In this document: positions 10,599 through 22,800 of the stretch, in pieces
Layout: each line of letters starts with the position of its first letter
Numbering within the stretch: position 1 is the first letter of the stretch
Source of the DNA: Malus domestica
Lineage: Eukaryota; Streptophyta; Magnoliopsida; Rosales; Rosaceae
Direction of reading: 5' to 3'
NCBI RefSeq assembly: GCF_042453785.1
Contig: NC_091665.1
Span: 4,041,501 to 4,105,500 of the forward strand
DNA length: 64,000 nt
Made by a program: the position numbers and the translations under genes
Notes under the pieces: generated by a model
Databases searched by the model: none
The model's input: the letters and a program-made list of their open reading frames with translations, nothing else
Told to the model about the DNA's origin: nothing

Positions 10599-11441
10599 CA
10601 CTATCAAAATGTAAAGTGAAACCAAATAAGAAGAGACTATCATGGGCTGATATAACAACCAGGAGCAAGGGTAATATTGGGGGTTGAAGGTTGAATAGAG
10701 CATAAACTGCAGAAGCATAGTATGCAGTTTCTATCTTTCCAAATATAACGAACAGAACACCAAACATAGTATCAAAGATTGTGCGACTAAGAAAAAGCAT
10801 ACAAAGAAACAAGCTGAGACATGACACAGAATTTCCTACACCACCATATTTGAGCATCGCATAAGAGCACTCAAAGAACAGGAGATCTACGGATTCTTGA
10901 CATCCATGGAAAAGCACACCCATAAATAAGGAGAATTGACCAATTTCAATCTGTTGGCAAAAGCAACAACCAGATATACATGCAGCAAAAACAACAGCAG
11001 CCCCGAACCACACAAACAAGAAACAGAACTTAGCCATTGTTAGCAAATAAGACTCTTACTACCAAGTTTTTTCAGCTTTTGCATTTGTGTTTTTTTTTTT
11101 TTTTTTTCCAAAAATGAGATCTCCACATTGTTTTTCAAGATATTGCAGTGGTAGATTTCAATCTAACATCATAAACGATGCCCTGATAACCTGTCGTTCT
11201 TTATGTCACTTTTCTCAAGAAAATGTGTAATTTGAAGCTACCAATTACAGAGTCATCTGGAGCATTAAGAAGATGATAAAACCATTGTAAAAAGATGCTA
11301 TACTACAGATAAATACCTCTTCACAATGTTAGATAAATATTTGTCTTCCACCCTTGTCGTTGACTTGTACTGTCCGTCTATTGCATGCATCCCTCCATCC
11401 TGAACTTTATGAATTCGTTCCATACGATATCCCCCTTCACC
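10599..11441. other. 3' flank of the PPR gene, no separate gene
   Basis: Contains a poly-T run near 11091-11108. Just 3' of the PPR stop (about 11350-11440), MERIHKVQDGGM can still be read on the minus strand. This matches the C-terminal tail of the neighbouring PPR copy, so the ancestral frame was longer and the stop at 11442-11444 is derived. A hydrophobic minus-strand frame at 10579-11046 shows no family features. Confidence 0.5.
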
Positions 11442-12887
11442 TTACTCCAGAACAGCGAGGTCACCACCATCAATATAATTTTCAACCCTATCACACAAAT
11501 CTGTTGGAAGATGACCCCTTTCTCTCAATAACCCCAATATCTTATGTGCCACTTCCACATCTCCCTTCTCTTTCAAGTACTCAAAACATGCAGCCAAAGT
11601 TAAATTATGGAACTTCCACCCTGGTTGACATGCCATGTTTGCTGCCGTTTTCAATGATTCCACTGCCTCTGCCATCTGACCATTCGTACAGTATCCAGTA
11701 GCCAAAAGGGACCATGTTCTACAATCCTCCTTTCCTCCATCTGAAAGCTTGTTTGCCCATGATTTGGCCTTCTCCAACAGACCTTTCCCGCAGTAAGCAT
11801 TGATCAGCAAGTTTGGTATTTGGATGTCAAAGGATTGGTTCCCTGATTCCCATTCCTCCAGAATCTTCTCGGCACCATCAAAGTCATCCATCTTCATCAA
11901 CGAACTTAACATACACCGATACCCATTATTGTAGAATCCTACAATACTTTTGTACAATCCCCAAATTCGATAAACCTCATCCTTATTACCTATAGCAGCA
12001 TATGAAGTCATCAGGTATTCATATGCAATTTTCCTCGTTTTAATGTTGATGCGTTGCTCTGCTCTCCACAGCAATGTCGATGTCTTCTCCAATAGTCCAA
12101 CCTTCAAGAATGCTTCGGCTGCACTAACATAACCATGCCAGTCGACAGACACCAGAGGATCAGCTTCCATCTTCATCAAAAGCTTCTCCATTCGATTGAT
12201 ATCAGAAGTGGCGGCATAAGAAAATAACCGAATGTTCAACGTGTGAATGTTATAATCAACGCCTCTCTTTTCCATGTCTTTAACTAGAATATCTACCATT
12301 CCATGTTTACCCATTCGAGAATAAAGTGTCAGCATTGTATTATACGGCAATGGCCCTCTTATACCCGAATGCTTCATCTTTTCGAAAAGAGCCTCGGCCT
12401 TTTCCAAGCAATTATGCTCTGCATAGCAGGACAAGAGAGCACCACACACCTGAACCACTCTCAATAACTCCGGGATGCTATAGAAATACTTCTCCGCTTC
12501 TTCGAGGCCGCGGACCTTCGAAATCAACTCCAACCGAATTGCAATGTCTCCGGGATGCAGATCATGGTTCAGCTCATCGCTCATCCACTCTGAAATCTGC
12601 AGGGCTTGGGTGTAGCGACGGAATTTTCGGAGCTGCTTGATGAAATCTTGGAGTTCTGATCGCTCAACGTTTCTCCCTTCTTCCAGCCACTGATGGAGCA
12701 CCGGCAGAATGGAAACCCTAGGGTTTCCGGACCGCAAAATCCTACGGCGCAGAGGCACAAATGGGTGTGGTGCGGAGGCAAAGACGGAGGCGGAAGCGGT
12801 GGCCAGAGCCTCAGTTGAGTTGAATAGCGTGCCGAAAACCCTAGAAATGGCATTGCCACGCCATGGATTCGAACCAATAAGCTTCAT
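11442..12887 (-). CDS. P-class PPR protein, mitochondrial (At2g20710/At4g21705-like)
   Basis: Intronless gene of 481 codons. The ATG at 12885-12887 opens a basic, Ser/Arg-rich leader (MKLIGSNPWRGNAISRVF) expected to direct import into mitochondria. LHQWLEEGRNVERSELQ follows, the start block typical of this short P-class group. About ten degenerate 35-residue PPR motifs follow, for example CLEKAEALFEKMKHSGI, LPYNTMLTLYSRMGKHGM and NLLINAYCGKGLLEKAKSW. There is no E, DYW or SMR domain. PPR tracts bind organellar RNA, so a role in transcript stability or splicing is likely, but the RNA target cannot be read here. It is the only intact member of a three-copy same-strand cluster (fragment at 9.5 kb, broken copy at 15.1 kb). 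Confidence 0.9.
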   Translation of the reverse strand: MKLIGSNPWRGNAISRVFGTLFNSTEALATASASVFASAPHPFVPLRRRILRSGNPRVSILPVLHQWLEEGRNVERSELQDFIKQLRKFRRYTQALQISEWMSDELNHDLHPGDIAIRLELISKVRGLEEAEKYFYSIPELLRVVQVCGALLSCYAEHNCLEKAEALFEKMKHSGIRGPLPYNTMLTLYSRMGKHGMVDILVKDMEKRGVDYNIHTLNIRLFSYAATSDINRMEKLLMKMEADPLVSVDWHGYVSAAEAFLKVGLLEKTSTLLWRAEQRINIKTRKIAYEYLMTSYAAIGNKDEVYRIWGLYKSIVGFYNNGYRCMLSSLMKMDDFDGAEKILEEWESGNQSFDIQIPNLLINAYCGKGLLEKAKSWANKLSDGGKEDCRTWSLLATGYCTNGQMAEAVESLKTAANMACQPGWKFHNLTLAACFEYLKEKGDVEVAHKILGLLRERGHLPTDLCDRVENYIDGGDLAVLE

Positions 12888-13166
12888 CTTTCAACCCTAA
12901 TTAATTTCACAGAGAACCGTAGATAAATTTTGGGGTTCGACGCTTTTTTGTTCGAGGGGAGTGAACTTGAACGATAATTTAGGGTTTAGGGTTTTGAATT
13001 TCTTTCCATTTTCTTCTTTTAGTTCTGAAGGAATTTTCATTGGAGCCCAAAAAATGGAACAAAGTAAAGTGATCCATAATATATTGGCAGCCCATTCACA
13101 AAGAACACACGAGAGAAAATGCGCTTTTGATTTCTAATTTTGGCTTCTTTTTTTTTTTTTTTTTTT

Positions 13167-14222
13167 CCATGACACTTATTTTTCACCAAATTTTACTTTA
13201 TCTCCTTTACTCTATTGGCTTGTTTGAAAATGCCTTCAAAAAGACCAAAAGCGTTTTTGATGAAACTAATTTTGGGTTTCAAAAGCACTTTAAATGCTTT
13301 TTGGAAGAAACATCAAATATGTGCAAATGCCTTTTGGAAATGCTTCTTGCGGAAGGCACCAAATATGTGCTTCTTGCGGAAAGCACTTAGAGTGTTTTTT
13401 CATGATTTATTTAGATTTTTTCTATGGACTGGTTTAAAAAACATTTCCACCAAAATTACTTTCAATCATTTTAAAAATAGTTCCAAACAAGTCTCATATT
13501 TACTCACTTTACTGTGTACACTCTTCCTCCATGTTCCACTTTACCTCCTACACTCTATATTGTCTCACTTTAACACCTCTATTCTTTCTCAATGTCTCAC
13601 TTTACCCTATTTCTTCAAATTAGTTAAAAATAGCCGTTAATTATGCTAATGTGGCATGAATAATTTAGTAATTTCAACTGTGTTAGTAAGACCCATGATT
13701 GCAAGGATGTGGGTTAAACTCACACCAGTATGTGATTTCTCCGAACTAATAAAAAATAAAGAAGAGGAAAGCGATAAAGGTAGACATTCTCATAATAGAA
13801 CCCTAAGAATCTTTGCAAAAGGATTCGAAAACATTGAAATTAATTCGTGAATCTTGAAATTCAACCTTCTTTTCTTATATATGTTTTTTCTTTTAATATG
13901 GAGGAATCAAATCCTAGTTTGAATTTAACTCACCTCCCATACCCATGAGTTACAGTAACATGCCATGTCACATGCCACAAAACCAACATGGTTGAAAAGA
14001 CTAAATTGTCCATTCCATATAAGCACAATGAACAATTGTCTTAACTTATACGACGACATAGGGTAAACTGAGATATTGATAAAGAGTACATGTGTTAAAG
14101 TGAGACAATATAAAGTGAAGTAGGTAGAGTGGGACACGAAAGAAGAGTGTAGGTGGTAAAATGAGACAAAATAAAGAGGAAGAAGTAAAGTGAGATTTGG
14201 TGAAGGGTACAAGTGCCATAAC
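13167..14222. mobile_element. Fold-back transposon with long inverted arms, carrying a nested MITE
   Basis: Arms of roughly 170 bp are inverted copies: plus strand 13167-13216 with 13496-13612, against the complement of about 14050-14222. Both arms are built of TCTCACTTTAC-type repeats (TTGTCTCACTTTAACAC in both) and begin with (C/T)AT(G/-)ACACTT-like ends. The left arm is split by the MITE at 13217-13495. The centre (13613-14050) has no recognised gene. The superfamily is unknown. Confidence 0.65.
13217..13495. mobile_element. Nested MITE (hAT-like)
   Basis: About 280 bp with short inverted ends CTTGTTTG.AA and TTCCAAACAAG. It has internal AAAAGC(A/G)CTT-type motifs, including TTTGGAAGAA and TGCTTCTTGCGGAAAGC. 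This architecture is common for small hAT-like elements in Rosaceae (memory). It interrupts the left arm of the fold-back element. Confidence 0.6.
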
Positions 14223-14284
14223 AAAAAATAAGCCTTTTATTTTTTTAAGATAATACTTCCTCATTTTCTTTTTCCCTCTACTTG

Positions 14285-14403
14285 TCACTTTTCCTTTTAC
14301 AAACAATAAAATATCTATATTAAACTACAGAGGGGGGGGGGGATTCAAACAGAAGACCTCGATTTTAAAAGTGAATATGCTTAATAAATTGAGCTATAAG
14401 CCA
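14285..14403 (-). repeat. Possible tRNA-derived SINE
   Basis: On the minus strand, TAGCTCAATTTATTAAG resembles a tRNA box A. TGTTTGAATCC resembles box B about 45 bp downstream. A C-run and a TAATATAGATATTTTATTG tail follow. This spacing suits a Pol III promoter of a tRNA-derived SINE. Its ends were not defined. Confidence 0.4.
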
Positions 14404-15146
14404 CTTGCCTTCTATTTGTCACTTTACTTTATCGTGCAAAATTGTAAATATCATAATTAGAACTGATTATATTTTTTGTTATCATCTCTAAAAAAAAATC
14501 CGCTGTCATAATAACAAGTTACAACATCACAATGAATCATCAAATTTCTTTTAATTAATTGAAATTTCAAGAATGAGTTTCCAACGCTTCAAAACTCATG
14601 CAAGTTACATCGTCATACGCTGGTTACGTGACTGTTGTAAAGGTTGAACAAAATACAGTGGCAAAATGAAACCTCCGGTTCCAGCTCTATCTTATTATCC
14701 ATCGGCCTTCTCGGTGTGAGGCTCTTCGACACTCTGGCATAACTTCCTCAAAAACTCTTGTCGGGATCATAAAACTATCGCTCGAGAAGTAAGCAAGCTG
14801 CGCCTTGTTAGGTCATAAGGAATCGAATACAATCCTTAAGTAATATAAGAGGCTCGTGTGAATTTCGTGCTCCTATTTTCGCATCAATAAACATTACTGC
14901 CAGTGCAAAACAGAACTACGAAACATTTACGTTAAGTGCATATGGAAGGTAATAAACACAAAACTGTCAATGCATAAAGTGAAACCACGAAAGCAGATAT
15001 AGAAGCACAACTTTTAAGCTTACTCACAATAGCTAGAGCATAATCTGCAGCTGGTAGCCCTCACACAGTGCAGCCGCGACACCACCAAAACAAGACACAC
15101 TACCCTTCAGACGTAACACATATTTGGCTGCTACCACATTGTTGAG
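14404..15146. other. 3' flank of the broken PPR copy, nothing else seen
   Basis: No open frame or repeat was recognised. Probably ancestral 3' UTR and spacer. Confidence 0.4.
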
Positions 15147-16604
15147 CTAAACTGTCGAATCCATCCCGCGATCCTGAACTTTATCAATCCTTTCCATAGG
15201 AGGTTCACCACCATCAATATAACTTCCAATTTTATCAAACAAATCTGTTGGAAGATGACCCATTTCTCTGAATAATCTCAACAATTCATGTGCTGCTTCC
15301 ACATCCCCCTTCTCTCTCAAGTAATCAAAGCATGCAGACACAGTTGAACGATCAAACTTCCACCCTGGTCGACATGCCAAGCTTGCTGCCGTTTTCAATG
15401 TTTCCACTGCCTCTGCCATCTGACCATTCATATGATATCCAGTAGCCAATATGCCCCAAGTTCTACAATCCTCCTTCCCACCCTCTGAAAACTTCTCTGC
15501 GTATGATCTGGCCTTCTCCAAAAGACCTTTCTTGCAGTAAGCATTGATCAACAAGTTGGGTGTTTGAATGTCGAATAGTTTGTTTCCACATTCCCATTCC
15601 TCCACAATTTTTTCAGCACCTTCAATGTCATCCAATTTCACCAACGAACTTATCATACAGCGATACCCACTATTGTAGAATCCTACGACATCTTTGTACA
15701 ATTCCCAAATTCGATCAACCTCGTGCTTATTACCAACAGCAGCATGTGAAGTCATCAAAAATTCGTAACCAGACTTTCTTGTTTTACTTGTAATGAGTCG
15801 CTCCGATTTCCTCAGCAATGCCGATGTCTTCTCCAATTCTCCAGCCTTCAAGAAAGCGTCTGCTGCAACAGCATAAGCATGCCAGTCCACAATAACCGTC
15901 GGATCAGCTTCCATCTTCATCAAAAGCTTCTCCATTCGGCCTACATCCGAAGTGGCTGCATACGAATGCAGCCGGTTGTTCAACGTCCTAATATCTCAAT
16001 GCCCTTCTCCTCCATCTCGTTCACTAAGATATCAACCTTTCCATATTTTCCCACCTCAGTATACAGATTCATCATTACATTATAAGTAAATGGCCCTTTC
16101 ACAAACTCCAAATCCTTCATCTTTTCGAAAAGAGCTTCGGCTTTTTCCAAACATTTATGCTCTACATAGGATAACAAGAGAGAAACATACACTTAATTCA
16201 TTGGGAATGCAATCGAAATACCTCTCAGCTCGTTTGTTTCCGTGGACTCTCGAGATCAAATCCAGCCGAATCGCAATGTCTCCAGGGTGCAAATCGAAAT
16301 TCATTTCGTCGCCCATCCACTCTGAGATCTCCAGGGCGAGGTTGTAGCAGCGGGACCGACGGAGTTTAATGATGAAATCTCGGAGCTCTGACTGCTCCAC
16401 GTCTCTCCCTTCTTTCAGCCATTGATGGAGTACAGGGAGAACGGAAACCCTCGGGCCTTTATAGAACAGAATCCTATGGTGCAGAGACTGAAATGTGGGA
16501 GATGTGGTGGAGGAGGAGGCCAGAGTATTGGTTGAGTAGTTCAGGGAACCAAAAACCCTAGAAATGGCAGTGCCACGGCATGGATTTGAACGGAGAAGCT
16601 TCAT
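15147..16604 (-). pseudogene. Broken P-class PPR gene, paralogue of the gene at 11.4-12.9 kb
   Basis: ATG at 16602-16604, then MKLLRSNPCRGTAISRVF, an import leader like the paralogue's. The protein aligns along its whole length with the intact copy but is broken twice. Near 16190 a short deletion shifts frame after CIPNELS. Near 15985-16005 a 4-nt deletion shifts it again after EMEEKGIE. Between and after the breaks the PPR sequence remains readable (CLEKAEALFEKMKDLEF; NLLINAYCKKGLLEKARSY; HLPTDLFDKIGSYIDGGE). It ends MERIDKVQDRGM before a stop at 15147-15149. Tiny introns do not fit the breakpoints, so decay after tandem duplication is the simplest reading. A shortened product of about 279 residues from the last frame is conceivable but unlikely. 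Confidence 0.85.
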
Positions 16605-16632
16605 CGCCGAACGCTAATTGATTGCAGGTAGA

Positions 16633-16970
16633 ATTAAACGGAAATGTTTAGGATTCAAAACTTTTCTTATTTTATTTTGAGAAATTAAAAAAAAAAATTG
16701 AAGAAATTATAATCATTTTGGTGATTTGAAGATGATTTTCCTAGAAGCCCAAAGAACTGCACAATTCAAGTAAAATATGGCCCGTAACAAATTGAGAGAT
16801 GAAAAACGGTAAGAAATGTTTAGGATTCAAAACTGTTCTTATTTTATATTGAGAACTTCAAAAAAAAATTTTTTGAAGAAAATTATAATCTTTTTGGGGA
16901 TTCGAAGATGATTTCCTAGAAGCCCAAAAGAACTGCACAAAACAATTAAAATATGGCCCATAACAATAAT
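16633..16970. repeat. Tandem duplication of ~172 bp upstream of the PPR copy
   Basis: The block starting GAAATGTTTAGGATTCAAAAC at 16641 recurs at 16813. Both copies run through a poly-A/T patch, GAAGATGAT(T)TTCCTAGAAGCCCAAA, and TATGGCCC(A/G)TAACAA. Divergence is a few percent with small indels. It covers what would be the promoter and 5' UTR of the broken PPR gene. Confidence 0.8.
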
Positions 16971-19872
16971 TTAGAGGAGTTGCTTTGAATTCGAAACATA
17001 TTAGTAAAAATTCAACGTCCTATTCATTAGAATATTAAATCACATGTAAAATTTAATAAAGTAAAAAGGAATGATTGAGCAAAAATATGATGAGGTGCAA
17101 AAGAAAAGAGTGAGAATGTGAGAATCACTACCAATCCGTAAAACACAAGCAAACCAGAATGATCGTAAAAATAATGTTGAACTATGCAAAACTTGTTAAT
17201 TTGGTCTTCCAATCTCAAAATCGCTTCATGCCATCCTCGTTTCTTGTACTACACATTCCGCTCCATTGTGCAGAAAAGTTGATAGATGGCCACTAATGTC
17301 AATTTTGCAAGTTTTTGCGTGAGCATTGAGATTTTAAAATGGCAGGACCACATCAACAATGATGTGCGTTTGAAAAAAAAAAAATTGGTAACATGTCACA
17401 CACCTTATCAATTTTGACAAAGTTCAGTACAATGCTGACATTAGAAACCACATTGAGAACGAGGATAATATTGAGGTCCCATTAGATTATGTGACAAAAT
17501 TGAGAAAGAAACTTGGACATAATATTTCAAAATTGATATTTTCAATTCTTGATATGATAAATTTCCAGGAAATTTTTTTTGAATGTGATGTTATTGCAGG
17601 TATATTGAATTTCCCCCTTTTTCCAACACTAATTAGTATTTATTACATATCTTTTCTTTTACTTACTAAATACGAGAAAGAAATTGATTTCTCATTTTTA
17701 AGCTCATTTTTGCCCTGGTAATACGATTTTCAGTTCACCAAAAATAAATAAATAAAATAAATAAAACCAGCCCCGGTGTCTTTAAAATTTGAGGGATTAA
17801 ATTGTTATTTTATGGGGCACTACTGTGAAAAATCCTTAATTGAACTCAACCCAAATCCAACTGGTAACAAACTGCATGGTTGGTTACCTAAACTGATGGA
17901 GCTAGGTTTAAATACTCTTAGCTCGCACCATGGCTTAAAAGGATTGAACTTGCAAAAATGTGCATGAGCATGATTATTTTTTGACACTGTGGTAAAATGT
18001 CACCAGATTTAAAGAATTAGTGCACCGTTCAAAATAACATAACAACATTCCTTTGGAAACAAAAATGAAGAATTTATTCGAAGGGGAAATGAGAGATATT
18101 TTGTTCCACCACAAAGAATTATTTTAATTTTGCATTTAAAAGAATTTGCATGATACATCAGTACAATCATTTTTAGGATTCCTAAGAGTGCATTTATCCT
18201 TTATGTATGAAAAATAAATAAATAAAAGAAAGTGCTAGAATCTACATCTACACATTGATTCTTTTTATTTTTCGTGATTTTTGTTGAACCGTATGCATCA
18301 AAAGGTGCATGTACGGTTTCTAAGGGATAAAACTTTATCTCAATCAACCGACTTTATCGAGAAAGATTACTTGAATCAACTTATGGTATATCTCATTATA
18401 GAGGATGAAATAAATAAAAAAAAATGAATTTTTGTTCAAGAAAGAAATCTTATTGGAACTGTCCATATCCAATTCATTCCTTCGGAACCATATCACATGC
18501 ATATTACATATTATCTAGTCTCTATTTATTGTGCAAAATTTTTGTCAATATAAGCGGCATTTTAACCACTAGAGCAATTCACCACTTGCTTTTTATTTTA
18601 AGTTATGCAAAGGATAGTGTGTGGAAAGAAATCAAATCTAGAACCTCGGTTGAGAGGAACATAACTAGTACTATATTATATACGATAACATAATGAGTGA
18701 CTAATCTACATATGATTTTTGTATATAATAATAGTAATAATTGTTTTCTTGTCTAGTAATTTGCGTACATTATACAATATACTAAGTTATATAATTGGAA
18801 TTTTGTTAATGAAATATAGAAGAAGGTACCCTTACCTAACTTGCATGTGATATTTCTCCTTCTCCATCATTATTAATGGACTTAGTACATATGATAACGA
18901 CACAAATCATTCCTTAGCCATCAACTAACACCAAATAATTTCTTTCTTTGACAAGAAGCACAATTATTGTTATCCTTTTATCACACAACAAATTGCCCTT
19001 ATTTTCTACCCTCCACTCATACATGGAGAAATTCTCAGGTCCGACAGTCAAGACTCTGCCAGCAATACAACCAAACCCAAAACCCTCCATCGGCGTTTAT
19101 GGCCCACCCGCCCCACCCTTCGATCCCACCGCCACTCTCGGAGGCAGTCCACCCGGGCGAAGAGAAGGATTGCTCCATAAATAAGGTGTTTTTGTTCCAT
19201 CCCGACCCGGGATATGACAGTGGCGGTATCCAAACGAATTATACGTCATAATGTAGTAGGCTTGGATACGGCAACCGTGGCACCCCATGTACAAGAAATG
19301 TTTTCTAAAGAGGCGACGAAATGAGATAAGACTCGCCACTTGTAAGCATATCTTGCAGTGATGACAACCTTAAAAAGTGGAAATGTGAAAAACCACAAAA
19401 AAAGAGAAGAAAATAAAATCAATAAACAATTTCAGAATCAACCATAACAGACGGAAGACAGATTGGAATTGCTTAGCAAAGGGGACCAACACAACATTTG
19501 GTGTTATAAACTTATAAGCAATGCATAGCCAACCGTTTAAACCCTGGAGGTTGCTTGTTCGATAAGTACAACGACGGTAAAAAGGTGATCCGGTAAGTTT
19601 TGGACTCTAAGATGATATTCTAATCCGCTAGAAATAATAACATAAGAGTAGATCTGTAGTTTTTAATTAACTGATACAGGGTACTGTGGGGTTCTGTGTG
19701 TACTGGTGAGCAGCAATCTTCACAGCCTTCAGTCCTGTACCACATACATATACATTACCTGTATGTATGTAGTCTGTACAAGAAGCTATCTGATGAGATT
19801 TACTACCCTCTTCTAATTCAAAAAAACATTATGAAATACCTAAACTGTGGTTAATGACTTCTTCGAGAGTTT
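16971..19872. other. Long AT-rich spacer
   Basis: No convincing gene on either strand. The only recognised item is the plastid-derived scrap near 18250-18405. A tRNA-like box A (GCTCTAGTGGTTA, minus strand near 18555-18575) hints at a decayed SINE. Short frames at 18948-19339 lie in a GC-richer patch but match no family I know. Confidence 0.4.
18252..18405 (+). pseudogene. clpP: Plastid DNA insertion (NUPT): clpP intron end plus exon 2 scrap
   Basis: GAACCGTATGCATC...GATGCATGTACGGTTT-type sequence at 18296-18319 is a group II intron domain V hairpin. It is followed, as in plastid clpP, by exon 2 sequence CAATCAACCGACTTTATCGA and GAAAGATTAC (coding NRLYRERL). The exon then jumps to GAATCAACTTA and TGGTATATCTCA.TATAGAGGATGA. 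Two short internal deletions relative to plastid clpP make it non-coding. Recognised from memory of plastid clpP, so a direct alignment should confirm. Confidence 0.7.
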
Positions 19873-22800
19873 CTATGCCCTCCCGTTGAAGTCCATAAAG
19901 CTCGGGTGAGCCTGCCCATTGGTGACATTCTGGTTGTGATGCTGCTGGTGCTGGTTCTGCTGGTTGTGGTTCTGGTGGTGCTGGGTCTGACCATATTGAG
20001 GGGGAAGCCCTCGGTAGAAAGGGTTTCCATTCCCAGCCCCGGGTGGGATTTGGTTGGTTTCAATCTTAAGCCGCTGCACTTCCTCCTTAAGTTTCTCATT
20101 CAAAGCTGTAGGTGTAAAATAAAGCAAACGGAAACTATAACATAATTTTAAAAGAACTGATGGTTAAAATTTAGCACAATCTTATGAAATGAAATTTATA
20201 CCATCTCTAAGCTGTGCTTGTTGCTCCAGAGCCTGTAGGCGAAGTTTGAGCTCCTTATTCTCAGCAGTTATGACAGTAGTGTCTCTCTGCACAATAGATA
20301 AGTTGTATAAGCACAACAAGAACGTTTTGTATTGTGATTGTAACCTTTGCTTTATTTACCTTTCTAGTTAATTTTTTGTGTCGACTCCAACATCCAACTA
20401 ACATAATAATTTGGGAAGACACAACATGAAAAACTCTGGTTTTAAGGTTGTACAGGTAAACTACTAAAGCTCGTGAAGAAATCAAATCACTTATGACTAT
20501 GACTATTTACAGAAACAAGAGCTGAAGTAGGAATACAATAAGAGGCTATTACCAGAAACATTGAACATCTAACATTAACAACCAACCAATTATTAAAGGG
20601 CAGAGACATGAAATATGCAGTCATGTGGCACGTCCAAAGTGTTTGCAAATCAAAGTAGATATGAATAGTTCCCGTAACCAAAGAATACAGCACATGTAAA
20701 TACTAAATAATAGAGACGACGTAAAATGCAAGATTACCTACTTTTCTACACATGGAAAACTGAGCAATAACAGATACAAATTTCCATCATTTAGACAGCC
20801 GCACAAACACGCATATCATTTACTGCATCTTCAGGAACCATGGTGGCAATGGCTAATTTGTTGAAGAATACATAATTCAAGAAAATGTCAAATTTGACCA
20901 TCTTGGTTAGTACCCTTTCTCCCTGCTAAATCGACCAATAAGGATGCCGAGATATTGTTAGGTGTTAAACTAAAAACATTCACCTGTATTTAGGGAAAAA
21001 GAAAAAAAAAATCACTTTGATATCGGATCTGACACTCCGACAAAAATCCTAAACTGAAGACATCTGAATTACCTGAACTATGTGCTATACAAACTTGCTG
21101 TGTGTTACAAGGTCACACAACAAAGTCCCTTTAAAAACTGCTTAGTTTTAAACTCTGCCATAAAGCAAGGGTCCAAAACCAGACAACGACCCTTAAAATG
21201 CTGTTGAACTGTGGCAAACTTGTTTGCTTTCTTCCCATTCAAACAAATTAAGAAAAACATCCCAAGACATCTACGAGGGCTCAAGTGTGATTGTAACTTA
21301 TGACTTTTCAAGTCTCCTCGGCTAGTATGCATCTATTACTGCATTCATGGTTCAATACCATGCCATTGGTGACAAAGTTTCTTATGTTCCTGGAACCTAC
21401 GTTCTAATATTAAGCTTTGAATCATTTAAGAAACCTACCAAGGAAGCCTGCATCATCTAATATAGAGGCCTGTTAGGTCTGGATATGAGTTGGATACAGC
21501 TCACTAGTTGAAAAGACTTGCAGAGAGAACAGGCCAATGCACTAACCTTATTCCCAACTTGACTAATGAACCACAAGAACTCAGGTTTCCGGTAACTAAA
21601 GATGTTTAACATCCTTCAACAGAAAAGTGAATCCTGGTTTAAACTTTAAAGTAAAGTACTTGTTGTAGGTTATAACACCGTTTTCCCTTAATAATGTCTC
21701 CCTATTTACATCCTTCTAAATATGTAGCCGGTTCCATTTTGGATACACCAAAATATAATGCAATCAGAAGCAGACACCCAAAAAGAGAGAAAACACAAAA
21801 AAATTAACAACCGCAGCAACGGCATACGCAAATAGTTAGCATGTAATGGTGGTTCTTGTAGGTGATTATTCGCACCATGAACACATGATTAAAAAATAAG
21901 TTTCTTTGCATGTTAGGATTAAGCATGTCAAGCTTAGGGTTTATTGGAAAGATAATTACATGGCAGCATGCAATGACGTAGATTTTAACATAAGCAACTT
22001 ACCACCACTGAAACTCAATGATCACACATTATTAAAGTGCACAGTGTACCTTTCCTTCTTGGGTTGTCAATGTAAGTTCAAAATCATACCAAAATAAGGA
22101 TTGATCAAAGTTAAACTATCACTTAAACAAATCACATTCTAAAAACAAGAACGGCACATTTTTGTATCCTGGATCATTCCAAAATCACACCAAAACATTA
22201 TCAAATCAACCATGCACCCAAACCAAACCAGACACAAATAAACAATGAAAATAACTTCATGGCAAAAATAGCAAAGCAGAAAATACCATTTTTGCAACGA
22301 CCATGCGTAAAATATCCGTTTCATAACAAGCCAAGCTGTGGGATCCATTGTTTTAGCATGTAGTACCGAAAAAGTCTTGCCCAAATGATACTTCTCATAC
22401 TACAAAGCTACAAAAGTCAAGGTCTTAGGCATTATACCTGTAACAGAGTGACCTGTGCTGAGAGGGTGGTTGCTTCCGTCTGAAGCGTCTGCACCTTCCT
22501 CTCCAGCTCATTCGTATACCTCACCTTCCTCTCCTTTGACCTCGCAGCCGATTGCCTATTAGCTAATATCCTACAAAACCAAATAATTATAAAGCATCAA
22601 TTTCTCATTTAATTAAATAATATCCACAAAAATAGCCCAAAAATTCTACAAACACACACAAATAAAAATAAAACTTGAAAAATCTTTCCTTTCCCAACAC
22701 AAACTTCAACCACAAAATTTAAGCAAATGTAATTTCTAACAAAAAAATTTGGAGAATAGAAATACCAATTTATTTACGATAATTACAAAATAATTCAATT

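Noticed and set aside
10579-11046. 155-codon hydrophobic frame on the minus strand
   Set aside because: It starts inside the target duplication of the 5S chimera, has no recognisable family or leader, and lies in the PPR 3' flank; hydrophobicity follows from T-rich DNA.
15980-16192. Small introns to rescue the broken PPR copy
   Set aside because: Breaks are deletions of a few bases relative to the intact paralogue, with no GT-AG pair of workable length.
18948-19339. Small Pro/Gly-rich frames on both strands
   Set aside because: GC-richer patch without start context, introns or family match; cannot be supported as a gene.
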